This document shows positions 11,523 through 20,480 of a stretch of DNA of 61,140 nt, one piece after another; position 1 is the stretch's first letter, and each line of letters starts with the position of its first letter. The notes beneath the pieces are model-generated. The model ran no database searches. It was not told where the DNA came from and saw only the letters and a list, made by a program, of their open reading frames with translations. The stretch is from Hyphomicrobiales bacterium (GTDB lineage Bacteria; Pseudomonadota; Alphaproteobacteria; Rhizobiales; Devosiaceae), in assembly GCA_004144345.1 (NCBI GenBank), contig SEEL01000034.1, positions 1 through 61,140 on the forward strand, in the 5' to 3' direction. The translations under genes and the position numbers were made by a program.

Positions 11523-13091
11523 ATGACAAACGCAAAATTCGTAGCGATCGCAGCTTGGCTCCTCCTTGGCAGCACAGCCCTTGCCGATGACAATTTCGCT
11601 AATGTCGATCAGGACGGCAGTGGTAATGCGCTGTCGGTGACGCAGGGGCCGGGGGATGACAATGATCTCGGCAGCGAGACGCTCGCGGCGCGGCAGTTCG
11701 GCGACAGCAATATCCTGACCGTGCTGCAGTCGGGCAGCGGCAACGCCATTGGCGCGCTTCCCAGCGGCCTGCTGCAGAGCTCCAATCGCAACAGCGCAAC
11801 CATCACCCAATCATCCGACGGCAACAGCGTCGGCCAGGTGACGCAGACCGGCATCGTCTCGGCGACCGGCGGCACGGCCCTGCGCCGCAACATCCTCACC
11901 ATCGTGCAGGAGGCCGATGACGGCAATGTGGTCGGCACCGTGACGCAGACGCGCAGCTCCGGCGCCGCATCGGCCGCCGCCAACAGCGCCACCATCACGC
12001 AGCATGGCAAGAGCAACGACCTCCTGCTGCTGAGCCAGAGCGGCTACGCTGAGCAGGCCACCATCACGCAGACCGGCGACGACAACGCCATCGCCGCGCT
12101 GGAGCAGATCGGTGCGCGCAATGTCGCGACCATCAATCTGACCGGCGATCGCAACGGTACATCGCCGTTTGGCCTCGTGGCCGGCCTCAACGGCGCCTGG
12201 GGCGGGCTGACGCAGGGCCGCATCTATCAGAACAATGATTTCTGGGGCGCGGGCCTTGCCGACGCCAACACGCTGACCTTCACGGTCGATGGCAACGACA
12301 ATGATTTCGGCTTCAGCCAGACCGGCGTCGACAATACGATAGATGGCCTGATCAGCGTCGGCGGCAACAACAACCAGACCGGTGTCGAGCAGCTTGGCGT
12401 CAGCAATCTGGCTACCTTCACCGTCGATGGCGACGACAACAGCGTGTTCGTGCGTCAGGGCCTGTGGCCGGTCAATGTCGGCAATGCGGCGACGATCCTC
12501 GTCAGCGGCGACCGCAACGCCCTCGGGGTGATCCAGAGCGGCACCGGCAACGCCGCGGTGGCCAACATCGATGGCGACGACAATCTGCTGAACATCTCGC
12601 AGGAAAGCCTGCTGCTGGGCAATCTGGCCGACGTCGCCGTCACCGGCGACGACAACGCGGTGGCGCTGACGCAGAGCGGCGGACTCAACAGCGGCAAGGT
12701 CGCGATCACCGGCAACGACAATCGGCTCGACGTCTCGCAAACCGGCCTCAGCAACAGCCTCGACATCAAGATCTGGGGCAACCGTAACAACAATGCGGGC
12801 GCGTTCAGCGGCATTGCCTTCGACATGGCGAGCCTGACTTCGCCCAATCTCGTGCCGGGCAGCATCGTCCAGAACGGCAGCGGCAATTCCATCACCTACA
12901 ATGTCGGCCTGCAGGGCGATCCGAATTCGAATGACAATCGCTTCGCCTTCTCGCAGCTGGGCAATGACAACACGATCACCGGCACCACCATCGGCAGCAA
13001 CAACCAGGTGGTGATCGTCCAGAACGGCTCGTCGAATATTACGTCGTTCTACCAGAACGGCTTCGGCAATATCATCGGGGTCAGCCAGTGA
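11523..13091 (+). CDS. Giant curlin-repeat protein 3
   Basis: A 522-residue secreted protein with a signal peptide (AIAAWLLLGSTALADD) and an extended array of curlin-type repeats (FANVDQDGSGNALSVTQG, QATITQTGDDNAIAALEQIG). Two long inserts break the array, near residues 210-260 and 420-480, each of the form N-x-n-F..L..G-x-I-x-Q-x-G..N followed by N-x-F-x-F-x-Q. It ends NIIGVSQ. I chose ATG at 11523 over a GTG three codons upstream because the signal peptide then begins in the standard way. It overlaps the next gene by four bases (GTGA), so the two are translationally coupled. Confidence 0.87.
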   Translation: MTNAKFVAIAAWLLLGSTALADDNFANVDQDGSGNALSVTQGPGDDNDLGSETLAARQFGDSNILTVLQSGSGNAIGALPSGLLQSSNRNSATITQSSDGNSVGQVTQTGIVSATGGTALRRNILTIVQEADDGNVVGTVTQTRSSGAASAAANSATITQHGKSNDLLLLSQSGYAEQATITQTGDDNAIAALEQIGARNVATINLTGDRNGTSPFGLVAGLNGAWGGLTQGRIYQNNDFWGAGLADANTLTFTVDGNDNDFGFSQTGVDNTIDGLISVGGNNNQTGVEQLGVSNLATFTVDGDDNSVFVRQGLWPVNVGNAATILVSGDRNALGVIQSGTGNAAVANIDGDDNLLNISQESLLLGNLADVAVTGDDNAVALTQSGGLNSGKVAITGNDNRLDVSQTGLSNSLDIKIWGNRNNNAGAFSGIAFDMASLTSPNLVPGSIVQNGSGNSITYNVGLQGDPNSNDNRFAFSQLGNDNTITGTTIGSNNQVVIVQNGSSNITSFYQNGFGNIIGVSQ

Positions 13092-14701
13092 AGGTAAGCC
13101 GGTCCCCGTTCCCTCATCTGCCCGCGTTGACGCTGGCGCTGCTGGTCAGCGTGGCGTCGGCCGGCATGGCCGCCGCCCAGAACGTCAGCAACGAGGCGTG
13201 GCTCGGCCAGGTGGGCGGGCTCAATGTCCTCGACATCACGCAGGAAGGCCGCGGCAACTCGGCCGGCGCCGACAATGTCTGGCTGCTGCTCGGTCAGCAG
13301 GGCGTCTCCAACAGCCTGGTGCTCGACCAGTTCGGCTATGACAACAAGCTCGGCACGCTCTTCGGCGACCAGCCGCGCTACGCCCGCGGCGTCTGGCAGC
13401 GCGGCGACCTCAACGTCATGTCGATCGTCCAGCGCAACACCGAGCTCGGCGGCACCAATGTGCTTGGCTCGGTGCAGCAATGGAGCGCCTTCAACCAGGG
13501 CGTCAATTCCGACGCCTTCAACAGCCTCACCGTGATCCAGACATCGCTCGATGATCCAACCGGTATCGGCGGCCACTATATCGGCCGCATCGTGCAGGTG
13601 AACAACCGGCAGGGCGATGCGGCGCACAACGCGGTCACCATCACCCAGCAGGGCGGCGGCGAGGGGCTGGGCAACGTGCTGGCCAATCTGCGGCAGGTGG
13701 GCAGCGGCAACAGCTTTACCAGCCTCCAGACCGGCAGCGCCAATCGCGTCGGCGAGATCCCGCCGGCCGGCGAATTGCCGATCGGCGGCATTCTCCAGCG
13801 CGGTGCGGAAAATGTCGCCTCGCTCGAGCAGCGCGGCACCAGCAATCTCGTCGAGTACATCCAGCAATATGGCGAGCTCAATTCGGCGCAGCTGACCTTC
13901 TCGGGCAGCCGCAATGTGCTGTCGCAATTGCTGCAGAACAATGAGAGCTGGATCGTCGGCGCCATCGGCAACCGCACCGTGGTCACCATTACCGGCGACG
14001 ACAATGGCGGCGAAGGCGGCTGGGTCGGCGAACTCATCGCTTTCCCCAGCCTCGCGACGCCCGGCATCGCTCAGGCCGTCCTCGCCCAGCTCGGCGACGA
14101 CAATGACATCAGCCTCGCCATTCTCTCCGGCATGGAGAGCAAATATGGCGTGACGCAAGTGGGCGACGGCAACGACGTCCACATCTCGATTTCCGGCCTC
14201 GCCGGTGCCGACGCCTTCCGCAACGAGACGGCGGTGTTCCAGAAGGGCAACGTCAATTATGTCAGCCACACCGTGACCGGCGACGACAATGCGGGGGCCG
14301 TGCGTATGGAGGGCGAGGGTAATCGCCTCGTGCTGGTCCAGCGCGAAAGCTTCAACGTGGCGCGGGTGACCATTACGGGCGACATGAACAACGCGCCCAG
14401 CGCGCCGCTCTTCGGCGTGGCGGCCGAGCTGGTGGCGTCGCTCGCCGAGGAGACTCTGTTCCCCGGGCGGATCGTCCAGATCGGCCTTGGTGGCGAGCCG
14501 GACGACGCCAACAGTGCCGAGCTGGACGTCCTGGGCTCAGGCAACGCCTTTACCGCCTACCAGAACGGCCTCGGCAACCATCTGCTCGGCAGCATCGCCG
14601 GCGATGGCAATGCGCTCGCCGTGCTGCAGACCGGCAATCGCAACACCACCCTCAGCCGGCAGGCGGGCAGCGCCAACAGCGCCGCCATCCAGCAGTTTTG
14701 A
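13088..14701 (+). CDS. Giant curlin-repeat protein 4
   Basis: A 537-residue secreted protein, the largest curlin of the locus. Signal peptide LALLVSVASAGMAAAQ, then degenerate curlin repeats (WLGQVGGLNVLDITQEG, ILQRGAENVASLEQRG, AVLQTGNRNTTLSRQAG). The repeat phase is less regular than in curlins 1 and 2 and there are more acidic residues, which may suit a nucleator or a capping or branching subunit (inference). Inserts near residues 300-360 and 430-490. The GTG start overlaps the stop of curlin 3. The downstream gap to curlin 5 is 141 bases and could carry a promoter. Confidence 0.85.
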   Translation: MKVSRSPFPHLPALTLALLVSVASAGMAAAQNVSNEAWLGQVGGLNVLDITQEGRGNSAGADNVWLLLGQQGVSNSLVLDQFGYDNKLGTLFGDQPRYARGVWQRGDLNVMSIVQRNTELGGTNVLGSVQQWSAFNQGVNSDAFNSLTVIQTSLDDPTGIGGHYIGRIVQVNNRQGDAAHNAVTITQQGGGEGLGNVLANLRQVGSGNSFTSLQTGSANRVGEIPPAGELPIGGILQRGAENVASLEQRGTSNLVEYIQQYGELNSAQLTFSGSRNVLSQLLQNNESWIVGAIGNRTVVTITGDDNGGEGGWVGELIAFPSLATPGIAQAVLAQLGDDNDISLAILSGMESKYGVTQVGDGNDVHISISGLAGADAFRNETAVFQKGNVNYVSHTVTGDDNAGAVRMEGEGNRLVLVQRESFNVARVTITGDMNNAPSAPLFGVAAELVASLAEETLFPGRIVQIGLGGEPDDANSAELDVLGSGNAFTAYQNGLGNHLLGSIAGDGNALAVLQTGNRNTTLSRQAGSANSAAIQQF

Positions 14702-14842
14702 GGGCGTATTAACCAGGATTCTTCGAACTTGAACCAAATTGGAGCCACAACCCGAGATCGATAAAATTGTAGCTATTGGCCAAAGCCGGCCTTAGCGCGC
14801 CCGGCGCACCTTCCCCGCACCTTTGCAGGGAGAGGTGACCAA

Positions 14843-15343
14843 ATGGACTTCAGGAGTTTGCCTATTGCGGTGCTTGCGGTGCTGGCGACAGCCATCCCGG
14901 CCACCGCGTCCAACGAGATGATCCTCCTCAACCCGGATGATCTCTCGTCACTGGCGACGATCGATGTGACGGGCAGTTTCAACCGGCTGATGATCGAGCA
15001 GGTCGCCCCGGCCAACAGCGCCACCAACAGCGTGCGCGTGGCCATCGTGGGGGATCGGAACGGCGGGCCGGAAGGCTCCAGCTTCACCGGGATTGGCGGC
15101 CTCAACGGGCTGACCCCGGGCCAGATCATCCAGCGCGGCTTCGGCAACGCGGTAGATATCGACGTGCGTGGCAGTGACAATCTCTTCGCCATGTCGCAGA
15201 TCGGGAACGACAATACTGTCCGGGGCACAATAGTCGGCTTCGGAAATCAGGCGTCCATTTCGCAAACGGGCAATGGCAACTTTGCCTCGTTCTCGCAGAA
15301 TGGTATGGGAAACATGATCAGCGTGCGCCAGATCGCCTGGTGA
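14843..15343 (+). CDS. Small curlin-repeat protein 5 (CsgA/CsgB-sized)
   Basis: A 166-residue secreted protein close to the length of E. coli CsgA and CsgB. Signal peptide to about ATASNE. It has only a few repeats (VDIDVRGSDNLFAMSQIG, QASISQTGNGNFASFSQNG, NMISVRQIAW) and one copy of the locus-specific insert (GSSFTGIGGLNGLTPGQI). The low repeat count and the aromatic C-terminus shared with curlin 6 (IAW and TAW) mark the two as a pair distinct from curlins 1-4. A nucleator role is possible but unproven. GGGAGAGG precedes the ATG. Confidence 0.83.
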   Translation: MDFRSLPIAVLAVLATAIPATASNEMILLNPDDLSSLATIDVTGSFNRLMIEQVAPANSATNSVRVAIVGDRNGGPEGSSFTGIGGLNGLTPGQIIQRGFGNAVDIDVRGSDNLFAMSQIGNDNTVRGTIVGFGNQASISQTGNGNFASFSQNGMGNMISVRQIAW

Positions 15344-15370
15344 CCGCTGCCTTCTAGGGGGAGCACACCA

Positions 15371-16072
15371 ATGCATCGCACAGGATACGCCCTTTTCGCG
15401 CTCGCTTTGATCGCGGTGGCCATGCCTGGCAGTGCCTTGGGGGGCGACGGTAACGAGGCCTATTTCATCCAGGCCAGCCCCGACGGCAGCACCTTCGGCA
15501 ACACGCTGACCATCAAGCAGGACGAGGCGAATTACAGCCTCGTCACCGGCATCAATCGCAATCTGGTGGGCGCGCTGCCTGCCTGGGTCGTGCGCTCGGT
15601 GGGCGGCGTCAATCCGCTCAACGCCTCGCAGCGCGGCGAAGGCAACAGCGCCACGCTCACCTTCGAGGGTGACGGCGGCGAACTGCAATTGCTGCAGGCG
15701 TCGGCACGGAACGCAGCCTGGGTGCCCGGTTTCGCCGGCGGCAACAACTCTGCCATCGTCACCAGCCTCGGCGACTCGCTGGGCGGCGTGATTCAGGTGG
15801 GCGCTGACAATGAAGCCATCATGCGGCTCGACAATGGCCGCGGGCTGATCACGCAGCTGGGCAACAATCTGTTCGCCCAGCTCACCGTCGCGCCGAGCGG
15901 CTCGGGCACCATCGTGCAGATCGGCAACAACAGCAGCGCCGGCGCCGTCACCGTGCTCGGTGGTACAACGCTGCTCTACACCCAGATCGGCAACAACCTG
16001 ACGCAGAGCGCCGCGGTCGAGGCGTTCTCGACCGCGCCGGGGACCATCGTCATTACCCAGACGGCATGGTGA
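15371..16072 (+). CDS. Curlin-like protein 6 with divergent repeats
   Basis: A 233-residue secreted protein. Signal peptide ALALIAVAMPGSALGG. The repeats are weaker (LNASQRGEGNSATLTFEG, GTIVQIGNNSSAGAVTV, LLYTQIGNNLTQSAAV), with the QIGNN signature kept, and the end is VITQTAW. It resembles curlin 5 in its C-terminus. It overlaps csgH by 7 bases, so it is coupled to the amyloid chaperone. GGGGGAG precedes the start. It could be the nucleator partner; the sequence does not decide. Confidence 0.8.
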   Translation: MHRTGYALFALALIAVAMPGSALGGDGNEAYFIQASPDGSTFGNTLTIKQDEANYSLVTGINRNLVGALPAWVVRSVGGVNPLNASQRGEGNSATLTFEGDGGELQLLQASARNAAWVPGFAGGNNSAIVTSLGDSLGGVIQVGADNEAIMRLDNGRGLITQLGNNLFAQLTVAPSGSGTIVQIGNNSSAGAVTVLGGTTLLYTQIGNNLTQSAAVEAFSTAPGTIVITQTAW

Positions 16073-16458
16073 GCCGGGCGCAGCGGGCTCCGGCGGCGAT
16101 CATGCTGGCACTGGCTGGCTTGGCCGGCATGTCGGGCGCGCCGCAGGCAGCGTCGGCGCTGCCCCAGATCCAGCTTACATCCGAGAACGGCACGCTCATG
16201 CTGACCGCGAGCGTTCTGGCCCTCGCCGGCGCCAGCGGCACGGCCGAGTTGCGCGTCAGCCGCAGCGGCGCCGGCGGCGAGATGAACACCACCCAGTCGC
16301 AGCCCTTTGACCTCGCTGCCGGCGAGACCGTCATCGTCGCCCGCCTGGGCCTCTCGATGGCGCCGGGCGACCGGCTCGTCGTCGAGGCCATCCTGCGCTC
16401 TGGCGACATCGTGATTTCAACGGCCCGGCTTGAATCCAACGGGGCCGGCCAACAATAG
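16066..16458 (+). CDS. csgH: CsgH-like periplasmic curli chaperone
   Basis: CsgC in enterobacteria and CsgH in alphaproteobacteria are small periplasmic beta-sandwich proteins that stop curlins from aggregating before export. This 130-residue product has a signal peptide (MLALAGLAGMSGAPQAASA) and a short mature domain of alternating beta strands (IQLTSENGTLMLTASVLAL, GTAELRVSRSGAGGEMNTTQSQPFDL, ETVIVARLGLSM, DRLVVEAILRSGDIVIST). That is the CsgH layout, including the SxxG..NTTQSQ segment. The position right after the curlins supports it. No CxC motif is seen, unlike CsgC. Confidence 0.82.
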   Translation: MVSRAQRAPAAIMLALAGLAGMSGAPQAASALPQIQLTSENGTLMLTASVLALAGASGTAELRVSRSGAGGEMNTTQSQPFDLAAGETVIVARLGLSMAPGDRLVVEAILRSGDIVISTARLESNGAGQQ

Positions 16459-16473
16459 ACCACGGGGGAAGAA

Positions 16474-17214
16474 TTGACTGGATTGCGTAACGCAGCGGCG
16501 CGCCTGCTGCTCGTGCTGGCGCTGCTGCTGGTGCCCACCCTGGCGCAGGCGCAGACCGACCAGGAGTTCGTCGACGTGCTCACCGGCGAGTGGGCCGTGC
16601 ATGACGATATGTATGGCGTCGACGGCAAGATGTGCCGCATCACCCTGAAGAGCGACAAGACCGGCGACGACTATGGCCTGTCGCTCGACTCCTGCGGGCT
16701 CGAACTCGGCATGCTCACCGCCTGGCGGCTGGTCGATGGGCAATTGATGCTCGTCGCCGATGGCGTCGGCATCGCGCTGCTGGGCGGCAACCAGTTCCGC
16801 ATGAGCGGCAATTCCAACATCGGCGCGCCGGTCATCATGGACCGGGCCGGCGAGAACCAGTCCATGGCCAACATCCTCAAGGCCCGTGACGCCAGCGGCT
16901 GCTATTATCTCGGCTTCACCAACACCTGCGTCGACGACGCACAATTGGCAAAGCCCACCGTGCCGGGCGATGGCTCGCCGGCGCGCATCGGCGTGCTGGT
17001 CAATCTCAACGTGCGCGCCGAGGCCCGTGACGATGCGGAGGTGCTGGGCGTCGTGCCGGCCAACAGCTGCATCGTGACCGAGGTCTGCGCCACGACGGCT
17101 GACGGCGTCTGGTGCCGTGCCGCCTTTGGCGAAGCGTCCGGCTGGCTGAAGAAGCTCGCGCTGCGCCAGGAGCGCTGGCCCGTGGTCACCTTCGTCAACC
17201 AGTGCCAGCCCTAG
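16474..17214 (+). CDS. Secreted protein with Inh-like and SH3-like domains at the curli locus
   Basis: A 246-residue secreted protein (signal LLLVLALLLVPTLAQAQ). Residues ~30-115 (LTGEWAVHD, GKMCRITLKSD, YGLSLDSCG, LTAWRLVDGQLMLVADG) resemble the AprI/Inh fold of metalloprotease inhibitors, including a paired cysteine. The C-terminal ~70 residues (IGVLVNLNVRAEARDDAEVL, DGVWCRAAFGEASGWLKKL) look like a bacterial SH3 domain. Both assignments are by eye; the SH3 part is firmer. It starts at TTG 16474 with GGGGGAAG upstream, 15 bases after csgH, so it belongs to the curli operon. A role protecting or anchoring fibres is inference. Confidence 0.7.
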   Translation: MTGLRNAAARLLLVLALLLVPTLAQAQTDQEFVDVLTGEWAVHDDMYGVDGKMCRITLKSDKTGDDYGLSLDSCGLELGMLTAWRLVDGQLMLVADGVGIALLGGNQFRMSGNSNIGAPVIMDRAGENQSMANILKARDASGCYYLGFTNTCVDDAQLAKPTVPGDGSPARIGVLVNLNVRAEARDDAEVLGVVPANSCIVTEVCATTADGVWCRAAFGEASGWLKKLALRQERWPVVTFVNQCQP

Positions 17215-17230
17215 CACGCCGCCCGGCCGC

Positions 17231-18289
17231 CTAGCCGCCGGCGCCCGCCGGCGGATAAGCGTGCCAGTCGCCGGTCCAGTTCCGCGCGCCGCCCTCGGCG
17301 ATCAGCGCGCGCGTCACCGGCACCTTGCCGGCGCCGCCGGGCAGGTCGAGCACGTAGATCGGTTGCGCGAGCCCGGAGAGCCGCCCGCGCAGCGCCTCGA
17401 CCAGATCGAGCCCCTCGGCGAGGCTGGTGCGGAAATGCGACGTGCCCTTGGCGAGGTCGCCATGGTGCAGATAATAGGGCCGGATGCCGAGCCTGAGGAA
17501 CGCCCGCATCAGCGTTTCGAGCGCCGGAAGCGTGTCGTTGATCCCCTTGAGCAGCACCGTCTGGCTGACGAGGCTCACCCCCGCCCGCCGCAATAGCCGG
17601 ATCGCCGCTTCGGCCTCGGGGCCAAGCTCGTCGGCGTGGTTGCAGTGCACCCCGACCACCACGATCTTGTCCGAACCCGACACCGCCGCGACAAACTCCG
17701 CCGTCAGCCGCTCCGGCGCCACCACCGGCACGCGCGTGTGCCAGCGGATCACATCGAGATGCGCGATGCCGTTGAGCCGCTCCATCAGCTGGCGCACCCG
17801 CCGCGCCGCCAGCATGAACGGATCGCCCCCGGTGAGGATCACCTCGCGGATCGCCGGCCGCGCCTCGACATAGGCGGCGGCCGCCTCGATCTGCGCCTCG
17901 CTCATCGCCCCGTCGCCATCCGGCCCCACCATCTCGCGGCGGAAACAGAAGCGGCAATACACCGGGCAGACGCTCACCAGCTTGAACAGCACGCGGTCGG
18001 GATAGCGATGCACCAGCCCCGGCAGCGGCGAATGCGTCTCGTCGCCGATCGGGTCGTGCAATTCGCTGGGCAGGATCGTCAGCTCGCGCCGGTCGGGAAT
18101 GAACTGCCGGCGCACCGGCCCGTCCTCGCCGCTCGCGCGCATGATCGCCGCCATCGCCGGGCTGACGCCAATGGCAAACTGCGCCGCCACCGGCGCGAGC
18201 CCGTCTGCCGCCGCAGCCGGCAGCAAGCCGACGGTGACCAGCTCAGCGACGGATTTCAGCGGCTTCTGTGCGGGCAGCGCGATGCTCAT
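17231..18289 (-). CDS. Lysine 2,3-aminomutase family radical SAM protein (KamA/EpmB type)
   Basis: A 352-residue radical SAM enzyme with PLP. The cluster motif is CPVYCRFCFRRE (C-x3-C-x2-C), a GGDPFML SAM-binding segment follows, and LPGGAGKVPV near the C-terminus carries the PLP lysine. Length fits EpmB, which makes beta-lysine for EF-P modification, better than the longer clostridial KamA, but neither epmA nor efp is nearby, so the substrate is open. ATG at 18289 (MSIALPAQKP) is preferred; the frame extends 7 codons upstream. Convergent with the curli operon end. Confidence 0.85.
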   Translation of the reverse strand: MSIALPAQKPLKSVAELVTVGLLPAAAADGLAPVAAQFAIGVSPAMAAIMRASGEDGPVRRQFIPDRRELTILPSELHDPIGDETHSPLPGLVHRYPDRVLFKLVSVCPVYCRFCFRREMVGPDGDGAMSEAQIEAAAAYVEARPAIREVILTGGDPFMLAARRVRQLMERLNGIAHLDVIRWHTRVPVVAPERLTAEFVAAVSGSDKIVVVGVHCNHADELGPEAEAAIRLLRRAGVSLVSQTVLLKGINDTLPALETLMRAFLRLGIRPYYLHHGDLAKGTSHFRTSLAEGLDLVEALRGRLSGLAQPIYVLDLPGGAGKVPVTRALIAEGGARNWTGDWHAYPPAGAGG

Positions 18290-18409
18290 CGGGCCGCCTC
18301 CTGCCACCAACGCCGCCGCGAGTCAAAAAACTGCCGGGCCGGCCGCGTCACATCCTCGTCAAATTTGCCACTAAGGTCCACGCCTTCGCCTCAAACCCGG
18401 GAGAATCGC

Positions 18410-19390
18410 GTGCGCGCGCTGCTCACAGCTATCGTCATCTTTTTCACGGCCCCCGCCCTGGCGGCCGCCGCCACGCTGGATGAGGGCCGGGCCACCGCCG
18501 CCGCCTTTCTCGGCGGCAATCACGCGGCATTGTGGGACGATCTTTCGCCGGAGCTGCAGGGGCTCATCGGCAGTAGCGACGGCTTCGGCGCCTTCCGCGC
18601 CAGCCTGACGGACAGCTTTGGCGAAGAAACAGAAATCCTCGACGAAACGGTGACGCCGGGCGAGGGCTATGAGATCTACACCCGGATATCGCGCTGGACC
18701 CGCTCGGATACGCCCATCCTCATGCAGCTGGGTCTCACCGCCGGCGGCACCATTGTCAGCTTCCTCGTCCAGCCGCAGCCGGCCCTCGCCGACAGCCGCT
18801 TCCTCGACTACGCGACTAAAACCCCGCTCCAGCTGCCTTTCGCTGGCGAGTGGTTCGTCGTCTGGGGCGGCCGCACGATCGAGACAAACTACCACGCCGC
18901 CGACCGGGCCCAGCGCTTCGCCACCGATCTGCTGATTTATCGCGACGGCCTCACCCATCGCGGCGAGCCGCAAAAGCTCGAAAGCTATTATTGCTGGGAC
19001 GAGCCGATCCTCGCGCCGGCCGCGGGAACCATCGCCAGCGTCGTCGCCGATCTGCCCGACAACCCCATCGGCAGCACCGACACGCAGAACCCGGCGGGCA
19101 ATCATGTGGTGCTCGATTTCGGCAATGGCGAACTCGCCTTCCTCGCCCATATGCGGCAGGGCAGCATCAGCCTGAGGCCCGGCGACACCGTAACTGCCGG
19201 CCAGCAGCTCGGCCGCTGCGGCAACAGCGGCAATACCTCCGAGCCGCATCTGCATATCCATCTGCAGACCACGGCGGATCTGCGCGACGGCGAAGGCCTT
19301 CCCGCCTTCTTCAACGCCTATGTCGCCGATGGCCAGCCCGTGGCGCGCGGCGAGCCGCAGGCGGGCCAGCAAATCCGCCAGGTCCAGTAG
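18410..19390 (+). CDS. Secreted M23-family peptidase
   Basis: A 326-residue exported protein with a LytM/M23 domain at the C-terminus. Metal-binding and active-site segments: QRFATDLLIY (the aspartate of the first motif), EPILAPAAGTIASVV, HVVLDFGNGELAFLAHM and the HLHIHLQ signature. M23 enzymes cut peptidoglycan cross-links in the periplasm. The N-terminal ~130 residues carry a signal peptide (VIFFTAPALAAAA) and a DUF3887-like helical region (LDEGRATAAAFLGGNHAALW). The GTG start at 18410 is supported by GGGAG seven bases upstream and by the signal peptide. Divergent from the aminomutase gene. Confidence 0.88.
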   Translation: MRALLTAIVIFFTAPALAAAATLDEGRATAAAFLGGNHAALWDDLSPELQGLIGSSDGFGAFRASLTDSFGEETEILDETVTPGEGYEIYTRISRWTRSDTPILMQLGLTAGGTIVSFLVQPQPALADSRFLDYATKTPLQLPFAGEWFVVWGGRTIETNYHAADRAQRFATDLLIYRDGLTHRGEPQKLESYYCWDEPILAPAAGTIASVVADLPDNPIGSTDTQNPAGNHVVLDFGNGELAFLAHMRQGSISLRPGDTVTAGQQLGRCGNSGNTSEPHLHIHLQTTADLRDGEGLPAFFNAYVADGQPVARGEPQAGQQIRQVQ

Positions 19391-19500
19391 GAGGCTTCCC
19401 CCTTCCACCGGTCTTAACGATGTCTTAACCTTCCGCGTCGCGCACCGCGCTCCTTGGGATAAGGATCGGACCGCGGCAGTGACGACACGGGGGTTCCCTG

Positions 19501-19977
19501 GTGAGGTTCGTATTTGCCGCCGCTCTGGCGTTGCTGCTGGTCGCCCCGACGCATGCTGGCGGGCGCAGTTCAACCATCGCTGTCGGCCTGACCGTCACCG
19601 GCAATCTGGCGTCGTCGCTGGCCGGCACCTGGCAATCGCGCACCGTGTCGCCGGGCGCCATCTACCACTTTGCGGTCACCAACGGCTCCGGCGCCTTCTA
19701 CCAGCGCGTCTCGCTGCCCCTGCGCGCCGGCAATTGCGACCTGCGCCTCAGCGGCGTGATCTATTCGCTCGAGCGGGCCGGGTCCGGCTACGAGATGCAC
19801 TACGGCGTCCGCTCCGCCGATGTGGTCTCGTCCTCGACCGATCCCGAAGCCTGCGAAGATGTCGCCGCCGCCTACCTCAGCGACAGCCGCAGCCCACACA
19901 GCCTGACCCTGTCGCCAACCGGCAAGGACCGCCTCCTCGACCCCGCCACCGGCGCCGCCTACATCCGCACCCGCTAG
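19501..19977 (+). CDS. Small secreted protein of unknown function
   Basis: A 158-residue protein with a signal peptide (FVFAAALALLLVAPTHAGG) and a beta-rich mature part (IAVGLTVTGNLASSLAG, AIYHFAVTNGSGAFYQRVSL). Two cysteines (NCDL and ACED) could pair. I do not recognise the family. It starts at GTG 19501. The intergenic block downstream (19978-20637) is filled with palindromic repeats. Confidence 0.65.
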   Translation: MRFVFAAALALLLVAPTHAGGRSSTIAVGLTVTGNLASSLAGTWQSRTVSPGAIYHFAVTNGSGAFYQRVSLPLRAGNCDLRLSGVIYSLERAGSGYEMHYGVRSADVVSSSTDPEACEDVAAAYLSDSRSPHSLTLSPTGKDRLLDPATGAAYIRTR

Positions 19978-19997
19978 GCCTCGATACCAGCCACAAA

Positions 19998-20480
19998 CAC
20001 CGTAGTGCAGTCAGGATATCCTCCCCCGCATGGGACAGCGTAGCGGTGGAGGGGGGCGACCCCAATCACCGCACGTCGTCTCCCCCACCACGTCATTCCC
20101 GCGCAGGCGGGAATCCAGGGCAGTCAGCACAATGGTCGTGGCCCTGATCCGGGGATGACGCAGGTGGACGCTGCCTACCCCACCCACCACGCTACGCGTG
20201 GTCCCCCCTCCCCAGCGCTACGCGCCGAGGAGGGAGATCCGACTACGTGCCTTGAGTGGAGCCCATCCCTCCCCTCCGGGGAGGGGGGACCGGCGAAGCC
20301 GGTGGGTGGGGCGAGTCCCAAACGCACACCCCGAAGTCTGGATATCCTCCCCCGCGTAGCGGTGGTGGGGGCGACCGCAAGCACTGCGCGTCCTGCCCAC
20401 CCAATGCGTCATTCCTGCGGGAACCTCCGTTCACCGGACCGCCACCCAACAGAGGTCCCCGCTTTCGCGGGGATGACATC
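19998..20480. repeat. Block of extragenic palindromic repeats
   Basis: This intergenic stretch holds several short palindromes and two copies of one element (GATATCCTCCCCCGC..GTAGCGGTGG, near 20016 and 20340). Other elements are TTCCCGCGCAGGCGGGAA (about 20095), CCCTCCCCTCCGGGGAGG (about 20270), CCGGCGAAGCCGG (about 20290), CTACGCGTGG (about 20190) and CCCCGCTTTCGCGGGG (about 20457). Such mosaics are typical REP/BIME-like intergenic sequence in Hyphomicrobiales. I see no gene here; open frames across the block are repeat-derived. Confidence 0.75.

Noticed and set aside
10483-12740. Long antisense frames across the curlin genes
   Set aside because: Repetitive N/Q/G codons leave the opposite strand open by composition; the products have valine/aspartate-rich low complexity and no start context.
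20010-20480. CRISPR-like array
   Set aside because: Repeats are palindromic, of several kinds and irregularly spaced; no constant spacer length or cas gene. Better explained as REP-type elements.
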